The translations under genes were made by a program, and so were the position numbers. Below, piece after piece: positions 9,961-20,236 of a stretch of 64,000 nt of DNA (positions within the stretch are counted from its first letter, which is position 1; the number at the start of each line of letters is the position of its first letter). The notes below the pieces were generated by a model. The model made no database searches and was not told where the DNA came from. It worked only from the letters and a program-made list of their open reading frames with translations. The DNA comes from Symbiodinium natans. Its lineage: Eukaryota > Sar > Dinophyceae > Suessiales > Symbiodiniaceae. The stretch spans positions 558,001-622,000 of the forward strand of contig CAJNDS010000047.1 in the NCBI GenBank assembly GCA_905221605.1. Reading direction: 5' to 3'.

Positions 9961-11548
9961 CTTCTCCCTACTCGGTCAGGGGGTAGCCCCAGTCTCTGGG
10001 GTAGCCCTTTTTCTCTACCCACATCCCTTTCGTGTCAGTAAGAGGGCAGCCCTCTGGGCGCACAGCAAGAAATTCTGCACTAAACACCCTGCGACCCCTC
10101 GGCCACAGGTACCAATTACCTGTACAAATTGGTTGCTGGCCCTTCTAAACAGGGTTGTCCGTCTGCTTTGCTGAGAGGGAAATCTGCCATATCTGCTCAG
10201 CACGCAGCCCTGTGGGCCCTGGGCAGTGAAGTCCGCCAATTCACAGCCCGAGGATGCCACCTCCTCACTCCTGGTTCTGGTCTGGCACTCCAGGTCACTG
10301 TGCGGAGGGTTCCAGAAAGCACCTCATGCCTAATTACCCCGTGCGAGGGTGGATGAGACCACTTGACAAACTGGGTTTACATCACCGGGTTTGGCCACTG
10401 CACCCCTCAACTCGTTATCTTTGGCGCAGGGTCGACGACCTCCCCTCGACAAGGCGCGGGGCCACGCTTTCCCCTCGATTCCCCATGCACAAGTGCACTG
10501 GCGCAGGGAACGACGCCGAGCAGAAGCCAAACCCAGAAACATAAACCTCAGGTAGCACCTAGAGAAGGGGATCTCGCCTCTGGTAGCTGTCCCTCTCACA
10601 AGTGCCACAGTGTCTGGGATCCCGGGGAAGGCACCATCAACCCCAGGGTCGGTGTGGATTTACTGCAGATGAGTCTCAGGCAGGGCCTAGGGCCTAGGTG
10701 GACAAAGAAAACTCCTGAACCTAAGCCTGGTAGGACTGGGCAATTCCCAGCATAGACAGAGGTCCGGAGGGCCCAATATACCACTCATCTCAAGAGGATG
10801 AACCTCTGGCTGTGTGAGTCACGAAGAAACTGCCAGACTGACCTCACACTCAAGCCATGTCCTTACACTGGTTAATACTCAGTGTTTGCGTTGCCCGGTA
10901 CATGTCGCAGGCTTCTGCATGTAGCAGGCTTCCGGAAGGGGCATGTGCTTGGCCCATTGGCCACTACATCACGTTCCCTAATCGCCACTGCAGACTCCCA
11001 AACTTCCAGCTCCCCAACTTCCAGCTCTCCAGGGATTGCAAGCGGTGGCAACAGGCTGTACAGACCAGTTGCTCAAGTTCGCCGCAGCTCCGGCTTTCAC
11101 TCTCTTACTAACCGTGCCTTGCGGTCCCCGCGAGCATACTGGGCTGATCCCTGCCCGCCGGCCCTTGCCTATCTGTTCGAGTCAGAGGGCTCTGCACCTC
11201 TCTGCTCTCGTGGCCGAGGCCTACGGAAGGCATCCCTGTTTTGCATGCTCGAAACTCTCAGGGACTAGGCATCGCGGAAGTGCCCTGCCCTGGTAGTTCG
11301 CTCCAGTCGAAGGATGCACCTTCCCTCTCAACTCACCTCTGAGGTTATGATTGCCAAGCTATCCCTCTTAGAGGGTGGGCTCCATGGCATCTAGGCGGCT
11401 ACCCGAAAGCGGCCTGCCACTTGCCTTCTCACTCGAGCCAAAAGCCTTGAGCCGGGGGGGGGTGCCAACCTGAGTTGAACCCAGGTTCGAACTCCCGGCC
11501 CTCCGGGGGGGGGAGGGGAGGGGAGGGGGTGGGAACAACAATGGGTTT
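9961..11548. other. Intergenic DNA without a recognisable gene
   Basis: Only short open frames without motifs. It contains short CCTC/GAGG-containing dispersed repeats and poly-G/poly-C runs near 11450-11530. Confidence 0.4.
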
Positions 11549-12845
11549 AATTTTTTTCCGAGTTCGCGAACAAATGCGAGCCACCTTCTTGGTGTTTGGG
11601 TTGTGAAAACCGTGCCTCTGTACCGGCACATCTGATGGTCTTGGCCCTAAAGTACAGGGGAAGGAAAACACCTCCTTCTAAGCTGCCATCCTCTTTGGGA
11701 TGCTACCAGAGGTTGCACCTCATGAGAGGATTGAACCTCCTGGCAAAACATTCCTCAAGGTTTCTGGTGCACTAGGTGTGAGGAAATTGGCCAGGGGTGT
11801 GTTCTCTGGCAGCGAGGATGAACCTCAGCTTATCATCCTCTTTGGGATGCTTCCAGAGGCTGGCACCTCTGCTTGCTGCAACTTGGGCTGTCGCTTGCAC
11901 CTGCTGAAAGAGGCTGCGGATGGCATTGGTTGGCTCGGGCTAAACTGCGCCTTGCACCTGGGGTCCTTTTTAAAAATGCATGGAACTGAAGTTTTTTGCG
12001 AAACATTTTTCGTCTTCAAGGACAACTGTCCACCACAACCTTCGCAGATCCACAGTTGTCTGTTCTCGAGCATTTTTAAAACATGTGTGTCCGCCTTGGT
12101 GTGCATTGGTGCGCTGCCAGTGCTTCCAAGATTTTGCGGTTCTTTGTGAGCAGGAGTTTAAGTTGACACAGCACATCGGAGGTTGAGACCTTCCCATTCC
12201 CACGCATGCACTGGTTCCAGCTCCTAGAACCATTCCTGTTGGGTGGTGATGTGGCCTCTCCCTATGTTGGAGCCAATGCTTTTGCAGGGCCTGGAGGTGG
12301 CCTCGTTGCTCTTGCGAGCCTGCTTGTCCTGCAGAAAGACCTTATACACTGGGTGCGCAGTGTGGACCTTTTCCGCCCTGCTCGCCAGGAATTCTTGTGC
12401 TTTTTTGCTGCAATGGTCCTGGCACTGACTGGCTGCCCGAACATCAGGGTGGGCCAGCTCGGCCGCCTTTTCCCCACACAGCTGTCCACCAGACCTGCTG
12501 TCCACGAGTTTTCCGCACCCACCTTCCTGCTGCTGCATATGCCACTGCCGGAGTCGCGGGTCCGCCGTAAGGGGCCACCACCAGCATCTGTGCCATCAAC
12601 AAGCTGGGTCACTGAGGGGCTCTTTGTCAGCGCATATGCCCAAAAAGATGGGGCCCCTGGTCCACAGCGATCTCGGACCTTGGGCCCTGCCTTCTTGGAA
12701 CCAGTTAGCAGTTCCCAGTTCTGGGCTTCCCACCAGCACAATCCAAGAGCACATGTTCCCAGTCCGCTTCCTGGTGGCACCGGGGGCACACTTTGACAGC
12801 AGAGTTCTGGCTGCACACCAGGGCACCCTGCCAAACACCTTCGAA
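11549..12845 (-). pseudogene. LINE 3' fragment: zinc finger, RNase H remnant, 3' tail
   Basis: On the minus strand, 12845-12700 encodes KVCPRCHQEADWEHVLLDCA (a C-x2-C..H..C finger), matching the longer LINE at 18062-18420. Further on, VDGTDAGGGP (about 12600) is the first RNase H aspartate motif. Coding then wanders through frames with a Cys pair (LWICEGCGGQ) near 12030. A tail of about 300 bp shared with 23088-23470 follows, ending in a T-tract at 11551-11557 (poly(A) on minus). This is a 5'-truncated, frameshifted LINE copy. Confidence 0.6.
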
Positions 12846-13282
12846 AAACGGTATGGGCCGTTTGTTCGTGGTTTGCAACCCAAAAGTTTCTGTGCTTGTC
12901 ATGCTTGATTTTCATGAGCAGCAATTTGAGGAACTTTGCTTGCTGGAGATATATGTTTGCAGCGCTGGCTCCACAGAGCTCAGTGCAAAAATTTTGAGGC
13001 TCGGGGCCGCGTTTAATTTAGTGGCTCTGTACTGGGTGCTAAGGCTTTAGTGTCGCGCGATCGGGGGGTGGATGGATCTGTCCGCATCCAGTGTAGTGTG
13101 TCCACATCGTCATCAGACGATTTCCGTGTGCCAGTGCCCTCCTTTGTCTTTGCGCCTGTTCGCATTCGGCCCCTGCACTATCACGTAAACATATTCAGCT
13201 ACATTGTTGAACCCAGCTTCCGTGGCCTGCTCGTTAGTCGGAGTGAAGGAGCCAGGTTCCTTCTCTGCCTCACGGTGTCTGA
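12846..13282. other. Probable 5' leader of the first YR retroelement
   Basis: No motif-bearing ORF. It lies between the LINE fragment and the YR gene in the same orientation as that gene. No split-repeat partner for this sequence was found near 18.06 kb. Confidence 0.3.
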
Positions 13283-13369
13283 TTGGAATCGGTTCGGTGC
13301 TGCTGCCCATTGGGTGCAATCGTGTTACCGCCAGCTGCTCCCTCTCCCAGGTTGACTTGTTCTGCTGCC

Positions 13370-15553
13370 ATGTCTACTGACAGTCTGCCGGATATAATGG
13401 GGGATGATGGTTCGGTTGGCCATGTCAGCGAAGATGATGGACCACCAGTCCTTCCTATTTCTCACTTGGAGTTGCCTCCCTTTGGGCCTAGTGTGCAGTC
13501 CTCTGGACCTTTGTTCGTTTCGCCAAGGCTGTCGGATGTGGAAGATGATGCCCTAGATTGGGGAGATGATAACTCCCCTGTCTCAGCGATAGATGACTTC
13601 TTGGTTGAAGTCAACCCTGGCATGTCTGAGCTTAGCTCTGAGCATACTTCGTGCAAGTCATGTGTGCGCGACGACCTGCCGAGCCAGTCTGAGGAGCATG
13701 ACGCCTCAGAGGCTGACCCTCAATTGTCTGAGACTGAGAAACTTCCTGTTGACGAGCCCCCGTCAAAAATGGCCCGTACCGTGGGTGATGTGTTCGCCGA
13801 CAATTTTGTGCGTTTGGCGGATGGGGGCATGTCTGATGTTGTTTTGCCTTGGGAGCTGCCTGCTGTCAGTGCAATCTTTGGTGAGTCCTCGGTGTTTTCT
13901 GAACTCAAAATGCCAACCCTTTCAATGCGTGAGACGGGGGTCTGGACCCCTCAGTCGCCTCCGTGTGATCCTTTCGCTTCCTTGGACGAATCGGAGGAGC
14001 CGTTCGTGTCTGGTGACCTCGCGTCCAACGTTTTCAAGGTCCTCTCTGATGTGGATGTTGATGCCCAGCAAAGTAAAGCAGTGAGGCTTGCAGTTGATAA
14101 GTGGATTGTTATCATGCGTAGAAATCGCAAAATGCATCCGGAGTGTGAGGTTGATCCGCTGGCATTGGAGGCGTGTATTGGGTCGAGGGCTGCAGGAACT
14201 GCCTCCAAAAGGGCGGGTAGCATCCTCACGTTCCTGAGGTGGTTTGACACAATTGTTGGTGCCAACCTCGACCCCTTTACTGACGACATGTTTTGGAGGT
14301 ACATGCAGTTCCTAGATGGATCGCAAGCCCCGCCCTCCAAAGCTTCGTCCTTCTTGTCGGCCTTGCGTTTTGCTTACTTCGTGATGGATGTTACTAACAT
14401 CCCTAACAAGCTGAGTCGCAGGTGTGTTGGTGCGGCTGAGCGTATGTTGGCCAACCTTGGGGATCTCAAGCAAGCTCCCCCGCTCACTGTGGCGCAGGTT
14501 CGCACCCTTCATTCACTGTTGCATGGACACAGTACCTCGGATTGGGATCGGGCCTTTGCTGGATATTGTCTTCTGTGCTTATATGCGCGTGCTAGGCAAT
14601 CTGACTTCCGTAAAGTGGCATACGTGGACGTGGATGGAGAGGGTCGTGATGGCTACGTGGTGATCCGAGTCAAGCAACATAAAACTGCCAGGGCAGCCAG
14701 ACGAGTTGCTCAGCTGCTCCCAATCTTGATTCCGTTGAGGGGAATCTCGGACACTGAGTGGTTTGAATCATGCAAGTGTGCCTTTGAGAAAGTTGGTCTT
14801 CTGTTGCAAGGACATGTTGGTGCTGCCCTCTTCCGTCCACCACTGGCCAATGGCGTGCTGGCTCGCAGGGCCATTACGTCGGGGGAAGTTACCGCCTTCT
14901 TGAGGCTCGCGCTTGGTGATAATGTTGTGTCCTCGCACAGCCTGAAAAGAACTTGCATCTCTTGGGCCAGCAAGGCTGGGTCCAAGAAGGAGGTGCGGTC
15001 TTGCTTAGGCAGGCATGTCACAGCTGTCGAAGGAACGGAAGCCGTGTACTCTGTTGAGCTAAGCATGGGGCCCGTGCGGGAGCTGGAAACGGTCTTGGAT
15101 GCCATCAGACAGCTTGAGTTTTCTCCGGATGCAGCCCGGGGACAAATGTGGGCTTTCCCTCCTCAACCGCCTCCACCTGGCGGGCCGTTGCAGAGCAAAA
15201 GTGTGGTGTCTGTTCAGGCAAACTCTGCCGCCTCCTTGGCACCTGCGATCAAGGTTGAAAGCTCAGATGAAGAAGAGTCATCGTCCTCCGATAGTTCGAG
15301 TGAGTCATCAGAGTCAAGTGATTCACAAGCGTCGCGGGGTCCTGTGCGTGTTGATGCCCGTGTGTCTGTTCCCGGTGTGAACCCTGTGCAAGGCACTGGT
15401 ACATGGGTGAAACACTCCAGATCTGGAGTTCTTCATCATGCCTATGGCGACAACATTCTAGTGTGTGGACGTCCGCGCACGGCTATGTATGTCTTGCCTT
15501 CGGAGGAGGATCTGATGAATCCTGAGTGTCGCACATGTAAGCGCAACCTATGA
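13370..15553 (+). CDS. Tyrosine recombinase of YR retroelement 1
   Basis: The frame is open from 13283; ATG 13370 (MSTDSLPDIMGDDG, in GCCATGT context) is the more likely start, giving 727 aa. Numbered from 13283: an acidic, disordered N-terminus to about 230; a core-binding helical domain about 250-400 (TASKRAGSILTFLRWFD); a catalytic domain about 400-610 with YARARQSDF (catalytic Arg near 438), HSLKRT (His 552), GRH (His 578) and VYSVE (Tyr 589). This is the R..H-x-x-K/R..H..Y order of tyrosine recombinases. The tail is Ser/Glu-rich, then has a CGR..CRTC motif shared with the second element, possibly metal-binding. In DIRS, Ngaro and PAT elements the YR integrates a circular cDNA. All catalytic positions are present, so it could be active. 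Confidence 0.75.
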   Translation: MSTDSLPDIMGDDGSVGHVSEDDGPPVLPISHLELPPFGPSVQSSGPLFVSPRLSDVEDDALDWGDDNSPVSAIDDFLVEVNPGMSELSSEHTSCKSCVRDDLPSQSEEHDASEADPQLSETEKLPVDEPPSKMARTVGDVFADNFVRLADGGMSDVVLPWELPAVSAIFGESSVFSELKMPTLSMRETGVWTPQSPPCDPFASLDESEEPFVSGDLASNVFKVLSDVDVDAQQSKAVRLAVDKWIVIMRRNRKMHPECEVDPLALEACIGSRAAGTASKRAGSILTFLRWFDTIVGANLDPFTDDMFWRYMQFLDGSQAPPSKASSFLSALRFAYFVMDVTNIPNKLSRRCVGAAERMLANLGDLKQAPPLTVAQVRTLHSLLHGHSTSDWDRAFAGYCLLCLYARARQSDFRKVAYVDVDGEGRDGYVVIRVKQHKTARAARRVAQLLPILIPLRGISDTEWFESCKCAFEKVGLLLQGHVGAALFRPPLANGVLARRAITSGEVTAFLRLALGDNVVSSHSLKRTCISWASKAGSKKEVRSCLGRHVTAVEGTEAVYSVELSMGPVRELETVLDAIRQLEFSPDAARGQMWAFPPQPPPPGGPLQSKSVVSVQANSAASLAPAIKVESSDEEESSSSDSSSESSESSDSQASRGPVRVDARVSVPGVNPVQGTGTWVKHSRSGVLHHAYGDNILVCGRPRTAMYVLPSEEDLMNPECRTCKRNL

Positions 15554-15940
15554 CGTGTTGTGGCTGGTGGACGTTTGATCGTTTCTGATCGCTGTGATGA
15601 AGAAAAGAGTTTGCTACATGGTAGCGACTTGTGTGCCCAGGGGCTAATGTGAGGCAATGTGGACTGCAGTATGTGCTGTTGCCGGCTAAATGTCGGAGTG
15701 TTGGATTCAAGGCAAGGACATGGTCCCTTATGAGCCTTGTGGCACATGGTGCCAATGCCTAGCCAAGGGGCTTTATAGGCATTAGGGGCCCAGGGGCCAT
15801 GCATGCAACATGAGTGCGGTGAGTTGTGAATGCGATGGTTCAACCCAGGCTCGCAGTAGTAGAAAGCGGACATGTCACTTGATGTACTTTGAAGGCTGTC
15901 GCTTGTCCGTGGTCAAGTTGGTAGTCAGCCGAAGGCCTCG
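15554..15940. other. Spacer between YR and RT genes
   Basis: 387 bp without a motif-bearing ORF, where the second element carries gag and further domains. An internal deletion or a non-autonomous derivative is the simplest reading. Confidence 0.4.
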
Positions 15941-17554
15941 GTGACGGGGCCCCGTGTGCCCGAACATGCTCGCATTTTGCGAGTACGAATCCCTCCAAGT
16001 GTTTCGTGTCCTGTCCCCCTGCGTGCCCGCCTCAAGGACTCCTGGCCCCTGCCACCAGTGGCGGTCTGCCCCGAACGCTCGGTGCCGGCCGAAGCCCAAC
16101 TGCTCCAAGTGGTCCCGGTTAAGCAGGGGAGTTCAAGTGGTGGCTCCGGGGGCAAGGGTTGTAGTGCTGGTTCTGAGCTCTGGAACGAGCTTGTTTGGGG
16201 TATTCCCTTTTCCCCGGAACAGTTTGTCCGTGAGGCAGTCAAGGCTGGTCATCCTAGAACTCTCGAGGTCGCCTTGCCACAGGTTCTCAAAGACGCGGTG
16301 TGCGCCCATGCTTCGATGACTGAGTCGGAGCTGTGCGCGCTGAGGGCGCGACAGTTTGCAAAGTGGCTCAAGCTTGCACAAGACCTCAGAAGTGAGGAAG
16401 ATGCCCTGAAGGCGTCTATGCACAAACAGGTCTCGACGATTCTCAAGCCTAAGCGTCTCCTCTTGTGGAAGGCAATGATGATCGAGGCTTCCTATGATGA
16501 TGTGGCCATCTTTGATGAAGTGATCTCAGGTACTAACCTGGGGGGCCCGGTGCCCGATACAGGAGTGTTCGCTCCGAAGTTCAAGCCGGCGTCGGTCACG
16601 GTTGAGCAGCTCAAAAGAGATGCCCCCACATCTAGGGCAGCCCTGTTGTCCACTATTAAGTCCCAGGGGGAGTCCCTCGATCGCGAGGTCCAAACGAAAA
16701 CCCTTGAGGAGCGCGACAGGGGCTGGTTGTCCGGTCCCATCGAGGTGGACCAGCTGCCACCTGATGCCATCGTGTCTCGAAGGTTTGGGATTGAGCAGGA
16801 TGGGAAGATCAGGTTGATTGACGACTTCTCGGGGTCAGGAATCAATGGCTCCGTCGAGACATTGGAGACTGTGCGTCCCCAGACAGTTGATGTCATTGCG
16901 GGTATGTGCCTGTCTCTGATGCGAGTGCTGCCGGGTTGTAGTCTCAAAGGAAGGTTCTATGACCTGGTCAGTGCCTATAGACAATTGGCACTAGACCCTA
17001 CGGGGGCATGGGCCTCGTACATTGGGTTGTGGGATCCTGACCTGAAGAGGGTAGTAGTGTTCCAGCTTCACGCCCTCCCTTTCGGGGCTGTCAAGTCCGT
17101 GTCAACCTTTCTGCGAGCCGTTAATTCGATCTGGCACCTAGGAGCATCCTTTTTCGCCCTTTGCTGGTCCCACTACTTCGATGACTTTGTGTCGGTGGCT
17201 AAAGGCACACAGGTGGCCAATGTACACCAAACAATCACCTTGCTCTTCGCCTTGTTGGGATGGGACCTCGCCCAGGGTGGGAAGAAGGATGTGCCGTTCG
17301 CCGAGGCCTTTTGTGCACTAGGGGTTGACATAGTTTTATCAAGTGCCCACTTGGGTCGGGTGACTATTTGCAATACGGAGAAGAGAGTGCATCTCCTTGT
17401 TGAGACAATGAAGCAGGCCCAGCAAGACCGGCGTATGAGTGTGCCTCAAGCTCTCAAGCTGAGGGGAAAACTTCAGTTTGCGAGCTACCGGATGAGTGCA
17501 TCGACACCTTCAGTTCACTTGTTGACATGTTGGAAAGCGGCCGCCCTCGATTAG
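15941..17554 (+). CDS. Reverse transcriptase of YR retroelement 1
   Basis: A 537-codon frame. The first 70 residues are Pro/Arg-rich; conserved sequence begins at ELVWGIPFSPEQF. RT motifs in order: RRFGIEQDGKIRLIDDFSGSGIN (fingers), RFYDLVSAYRQLALD (catalytic Asp 341), ALPFGAVKSVSTFLRA, HYFDDFVSV (Asp 414 and Asp 415), LGWDLAQGGKKDVPF, and LRGKLQFA. This is the DIRS/YR-type RT layout, with an YFDD box and an LRGKLQF thumb followed by RNase H. The end overlaps the RNase H frame by 28 bp and lacks the usual linker, suggesting a frameshift or small deletion at the junction. Confidence 0.75.
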   Translation: MTGPRVPEHARILRVRIPPSVSCPVPLRARLKDSWPLPPVAVCPERSVPAEAQLLQVVPVKQGSSSGGSGGKGCSAGSELWNELVWGIPFSPEQFVREAVKAGHPRTLEVALPQVLKDAVCAHASMTESELCALRARQFAKWLKLAQDLRSEEDALKASMHKQVSTILKPKRLLLWKAMMIEASYDDVAIFDEVISGTNLGGPVPDTGVFAPKFKPASVTVEQLKRDAPTSRAALLSTIKSQGESLDREVQTKTLEERDRGWLSGPIEVDQLPPDAIVSRRFGIEQDGKIRLIDDFSGSGINGSVETLETVRPQTVDVIAGMCLSLMRVLPGCSLKGRFYDLVSAYRQLALDPTGAWASYIGLWDPDLKRVVVFQLHALPFGAVKSVSTFLRAVNSIWHLGASFFALCWSHYFDDFVSVAKGTQVANVHQTITLLFALLGWDLAQGGKKDVPFAEAFCALGVDIVLSSAHLGRVTICNTEKRVHLLVETMKQAQQDRRMSVPQALKLRGKLQFASYRMSASTPSVHLLTCWKAAALD

Positions 17555-18061
17555 TGCAGGTTAGCAAGCAACGAACCTGGTATGTTTTCACGGATGCGTC
17601 ATACTCGAAAGATGATCCCACACTGCCTTGCGGCGTAGGTGGCCTTCTGTTTGATGACAAGGGTGTGTTGGTTGCTGGGTTCTCTCATGCCCTTGACAGG
17701 GATGCCCGCAAGCTCTTGGGTGAGCTTAACAAGGACACGATTATAATGGAGGCAGAGTTTGTTGCAGTGCTGCTTGCGTTCCGCCTTTGGGGCAAAAGGG
17801 TTGCGCATTCACCTGTTGTGGCTTTCATCGACAACAATGCGGTTAGGGATATTTTGATTTCCTGTCGGGGCAGGTCCCCAATAGTGAAAAATCTGCTTAC
17901 TATGTTTGTTGGCTTGGAGGTGGGGTGCGAGTTCATCCCTTGGTTCTCACGGGTCCCTTCCCCGTCGAACTGCGCGGACCACCCGTCAAGACTGGTGACC
18001 CAGCAATTGCTGTGGGGTGGCACAAGTGTTCCGTGTTCCGACGTGTCCGAGCACCTGGAGG
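17527..18061 (+). pseudogene. RNase H domain of YR retroelement 1, truncated
   Basis: Residues Asp 23 in YVFTDAS, a Glu in MEAEF, Asp in VAFIDNNA and Asp in NCADHPSR form the D-E-D-D set of retroelement RNase H. The reading continues to about 18061, where the open frame runs into antisense LINE sequence. The natural C-terminus and element 3' end are therefore missing or fused. The frame differs from that of the RT. Confidence 0.65.
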
Positions 18062-18630
18062 TCCGCCGTGTAGGGGCCACCACTAGCATCTGTGCCATAC
18101 ACAAGCTCCGGGTCATTGAGGGCCTCTTTGTTTGCCCATATACCCATAAAGATGGGATTGTCCTCCTGTGGAGGTTGTACCTCCCATTTGGGTTTGGGCG
18201 GGAGGCCCCTGGTCCACAGTGATCTCGGGCCTTGGGCCCTGCCTTCTTGGAACCATGTTGGCAACTCCCAGTTTTGGGCCTCCCACCAGGCACAATCCAG
18301 GAGGACATGCTCCCAATCTGCTTCCTCGTGGCATCGGGGGCACACTTTGACAGCAGAGTTCCGGCTGCAAACCAAGGCACCCTGCCAGACGCACCTCAGG
18401 GCAGCTGCTTTCGTGGTTCGACCTTCTTTCTTGAACTCCCCCAGCAATTTCCTCCCTACCGTCCAGTCGACTCCCTCCTGTAGCTCAGGGGCAGCAAGAC
18501 CAGTGGCGATGCGGTGGTTCACCTCCTTCTGGTAGGTTTGCTGGAGGAGGTCTAAGACACGACACTCCTGCTGTTGATGATTTGCCACCTGCTGCTGGCC
18601 TCTTCCAGCCTTTGGACGGTGAGGCCCCAT
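18062..18630 (-). pseudogene. LINE C-terminal zinc finger and truncated RNase H
   Basis: The minus frame 18630-18062 has VNHRIATGL, then KVCPRCHEEADWEHVLLDCA (C-x2-C..H..C finger, near 18340) and ends with LVYGTDASGGPYTADL, the first RNase H motif. The same finger and motif recur at 12845-12580. The RNase H domain is cut after about 15 residues at 18062. Confidence 0.6.
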
Positions 18631-18713
18631 GTTCTCTCCAGCAGCTCTTCCTTTCCTACCCAGCGCTTTTTAAGCTGGAACCAGGCCTCAACTTGCTGCC
18701 CGGGTCTTGGTAC

Positions 18714-20172
18714 CTATCCCCCACGGAGGACAGGGCCACCTCCAGATTGCCCATCTTTTGTCTGCCACACTGTTCCGCCAGGGCTGTCCGGAGCTTTTGT
18801 CGCCGGGTGGGTGGCATGCCCTGGGCTTGGTGAGGCAAGGACGGAGGCAACCCCTCCTCGGAAGAGGCGGACCTTGGCCGGCACACTCGGGACTCTCAGC
18901 TGTTTTAGCTTCTTCTGTCTTTTGCCCGCTTTGTGCCTCCGGGCCCTTTGCACCTTGACCCTTCGGACCCGACCTAGGGCACAGTCCAGGCCTAAGTCTT
19001 TCATACTATCGCAGATAGCCGGGTCCCCGTCTTTGCGCAGCTTCTGTAGTTCCCTTCTGGCTTCCGCGGTGGTGCACAGGAAGCCGGTTTTCTTGAGGGA
19101 CAGACGGAGGTCGCTACCTTCCAAAAGCCGGCGAAGGGTTTTGTAACCTTCATAGACCGCAAATGCCGCCTGCTCAGGATATCTTGCTTCGAAATCCGCT
19201 CCGATATCATCTACCCAGGTGTCTAAGGCAGTGATACTTCGGAGCTGAGCGGCTTCTTGCATTATTGGTTGGAGGTACACCCTCGCCATCATTGTCGCGA
19301 AGGGGCACCCTGCGAGGATGCCCCTCGCGGGGAGGATCCCCTCCGAAAGGAGATCCTCCGCCACAAGATATCGCGTACCCCGGTAGACTTGCATGACCAG
19401 GAGGGCTATAGCTGGCGGGAAGCCTGTCGCCACTATCCGCTCCTCCAGTTTGGTCCAATTAACACTGTCATAGAAAGTTTGCAGGTCCAACAGGACCGCA
19501 CAGGCATGCTTGTTGGCTGCTCGGCTAACCTCTCCTCTCAGGAGTCTCTGCATGCCTGTTTCTAGACAAGTGTTACCCGGGGAGGCTTTATCCCATGGGA
19601 ACCTCTCTGCAGTTTCTCGCATCCATTTCTTGACGACCTGTGCTCTGCAGAAGCACCAAAGCCGGTAGGTGATGGATGTGAGGGTTATGGGCCTTTCTAT
19701 GTCAGCATTTTTGGGCAGGAGTGCCACATGGTGCGCCTGCCAGTGCTGTGGCGCCACTCCTGTGGTTTCAGCCAAGTTCAGGACTTGGGGGAGCTGCTCA
19801 TAGGCCGGTCCAGGGAGGTTTTTGAGGGCAGCATAGGTGAGCCCATCAAGACCTCCTGCCTTGTCGGTTACATTCTTGAGGATGGCCTCGAGCACCTCTG
19901 CTGTTATTTTGAACAGCGGGGAGGCTTTGGCTGCATCCAGCAGGGTCTGGCCAATCGGGGGGGAACATTCTACCTCTCCCCAAATTGCGACCCTCGCCTG
20001 GGAGGTTTTGGAAGGGCCGATCTAGGACTCTCTCACTCTTTTTGAGTGAACTATAGAGAGGTCTCATCCCTTTCCCCAATCCCGCTTGGAGCCAGTCCTT
20101 GTATTGTGCCTGCTGCTCCTTTGCTCTCTGCATCTGGAGGGCCGCCTCCTTGTGCCTGGCAACAACACTCAA
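18714..20172 (-). pseudogene. LINE reverse transcriptase, two frames
   Basis: The first part (20172-19880, VARHKEAALQMQRAKEQQAQ) and the main RT frame (19895-18714) differ by a frameshift. RT motifs: DKAGGLDGLTYAALKNLPG, RPITLTSITYRLW, CAVLLDLQTFYDSVNW (catalytic Asp), GCPFATMMARVYLQP, and DTWVDDIGADF (VDD at about 19205-19212), then LSLKKTGFL. These are the motifs of the RVT_1 family. The last ~80 residues of the frame become Arg-rich and then lose similarity near 18900, where a further frameshift leads to the zinc-finger segment. Confidence 0.65.
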
Positions 20173-20236
20173 AGACCGCCACTGTGGTGCTGTTGCTGAA
20201 CATTGCTGGTACAGTTCTGTGAGGAAGGCAGTACCT

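Larger units (their letters stand above)
12846..18061 (+). mobile_element. YR retroelement 1 (YR-RT-RNase H; incomplete)
   Basis: Three genes in one direction: tyrosine recombinase, reverse transcriptase, RNase H. The order, the RT opening (VWGIPFSPEQFVREAVKAGHP versus VWVGIPREPEDFLQQAVKVGHP) and the shared YR tail place it in the same family as the element at 23806-32968. It lacks a visible gag and the dioxygenase/methyltransferase segment, and it ends abruptly where antisense LINE sequence begins at about 18062. Outer limits are approximate because no terminal repeats were found. Confidence 0.6.

Noticed and set aside
12224..12924. 220-aa minus ORF at the LINE fragment as an intact gene
   Set aside because: LINE motifs are split among three frames here; the ORF is a patchwork of right and wrong frames.
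18062..18480. YR element 1 as a simple insertion into one LINE copy
   Set aside because: The LINE parts on both sides carry the same zinc-finger segment, so they are two copies and not two halves of one.
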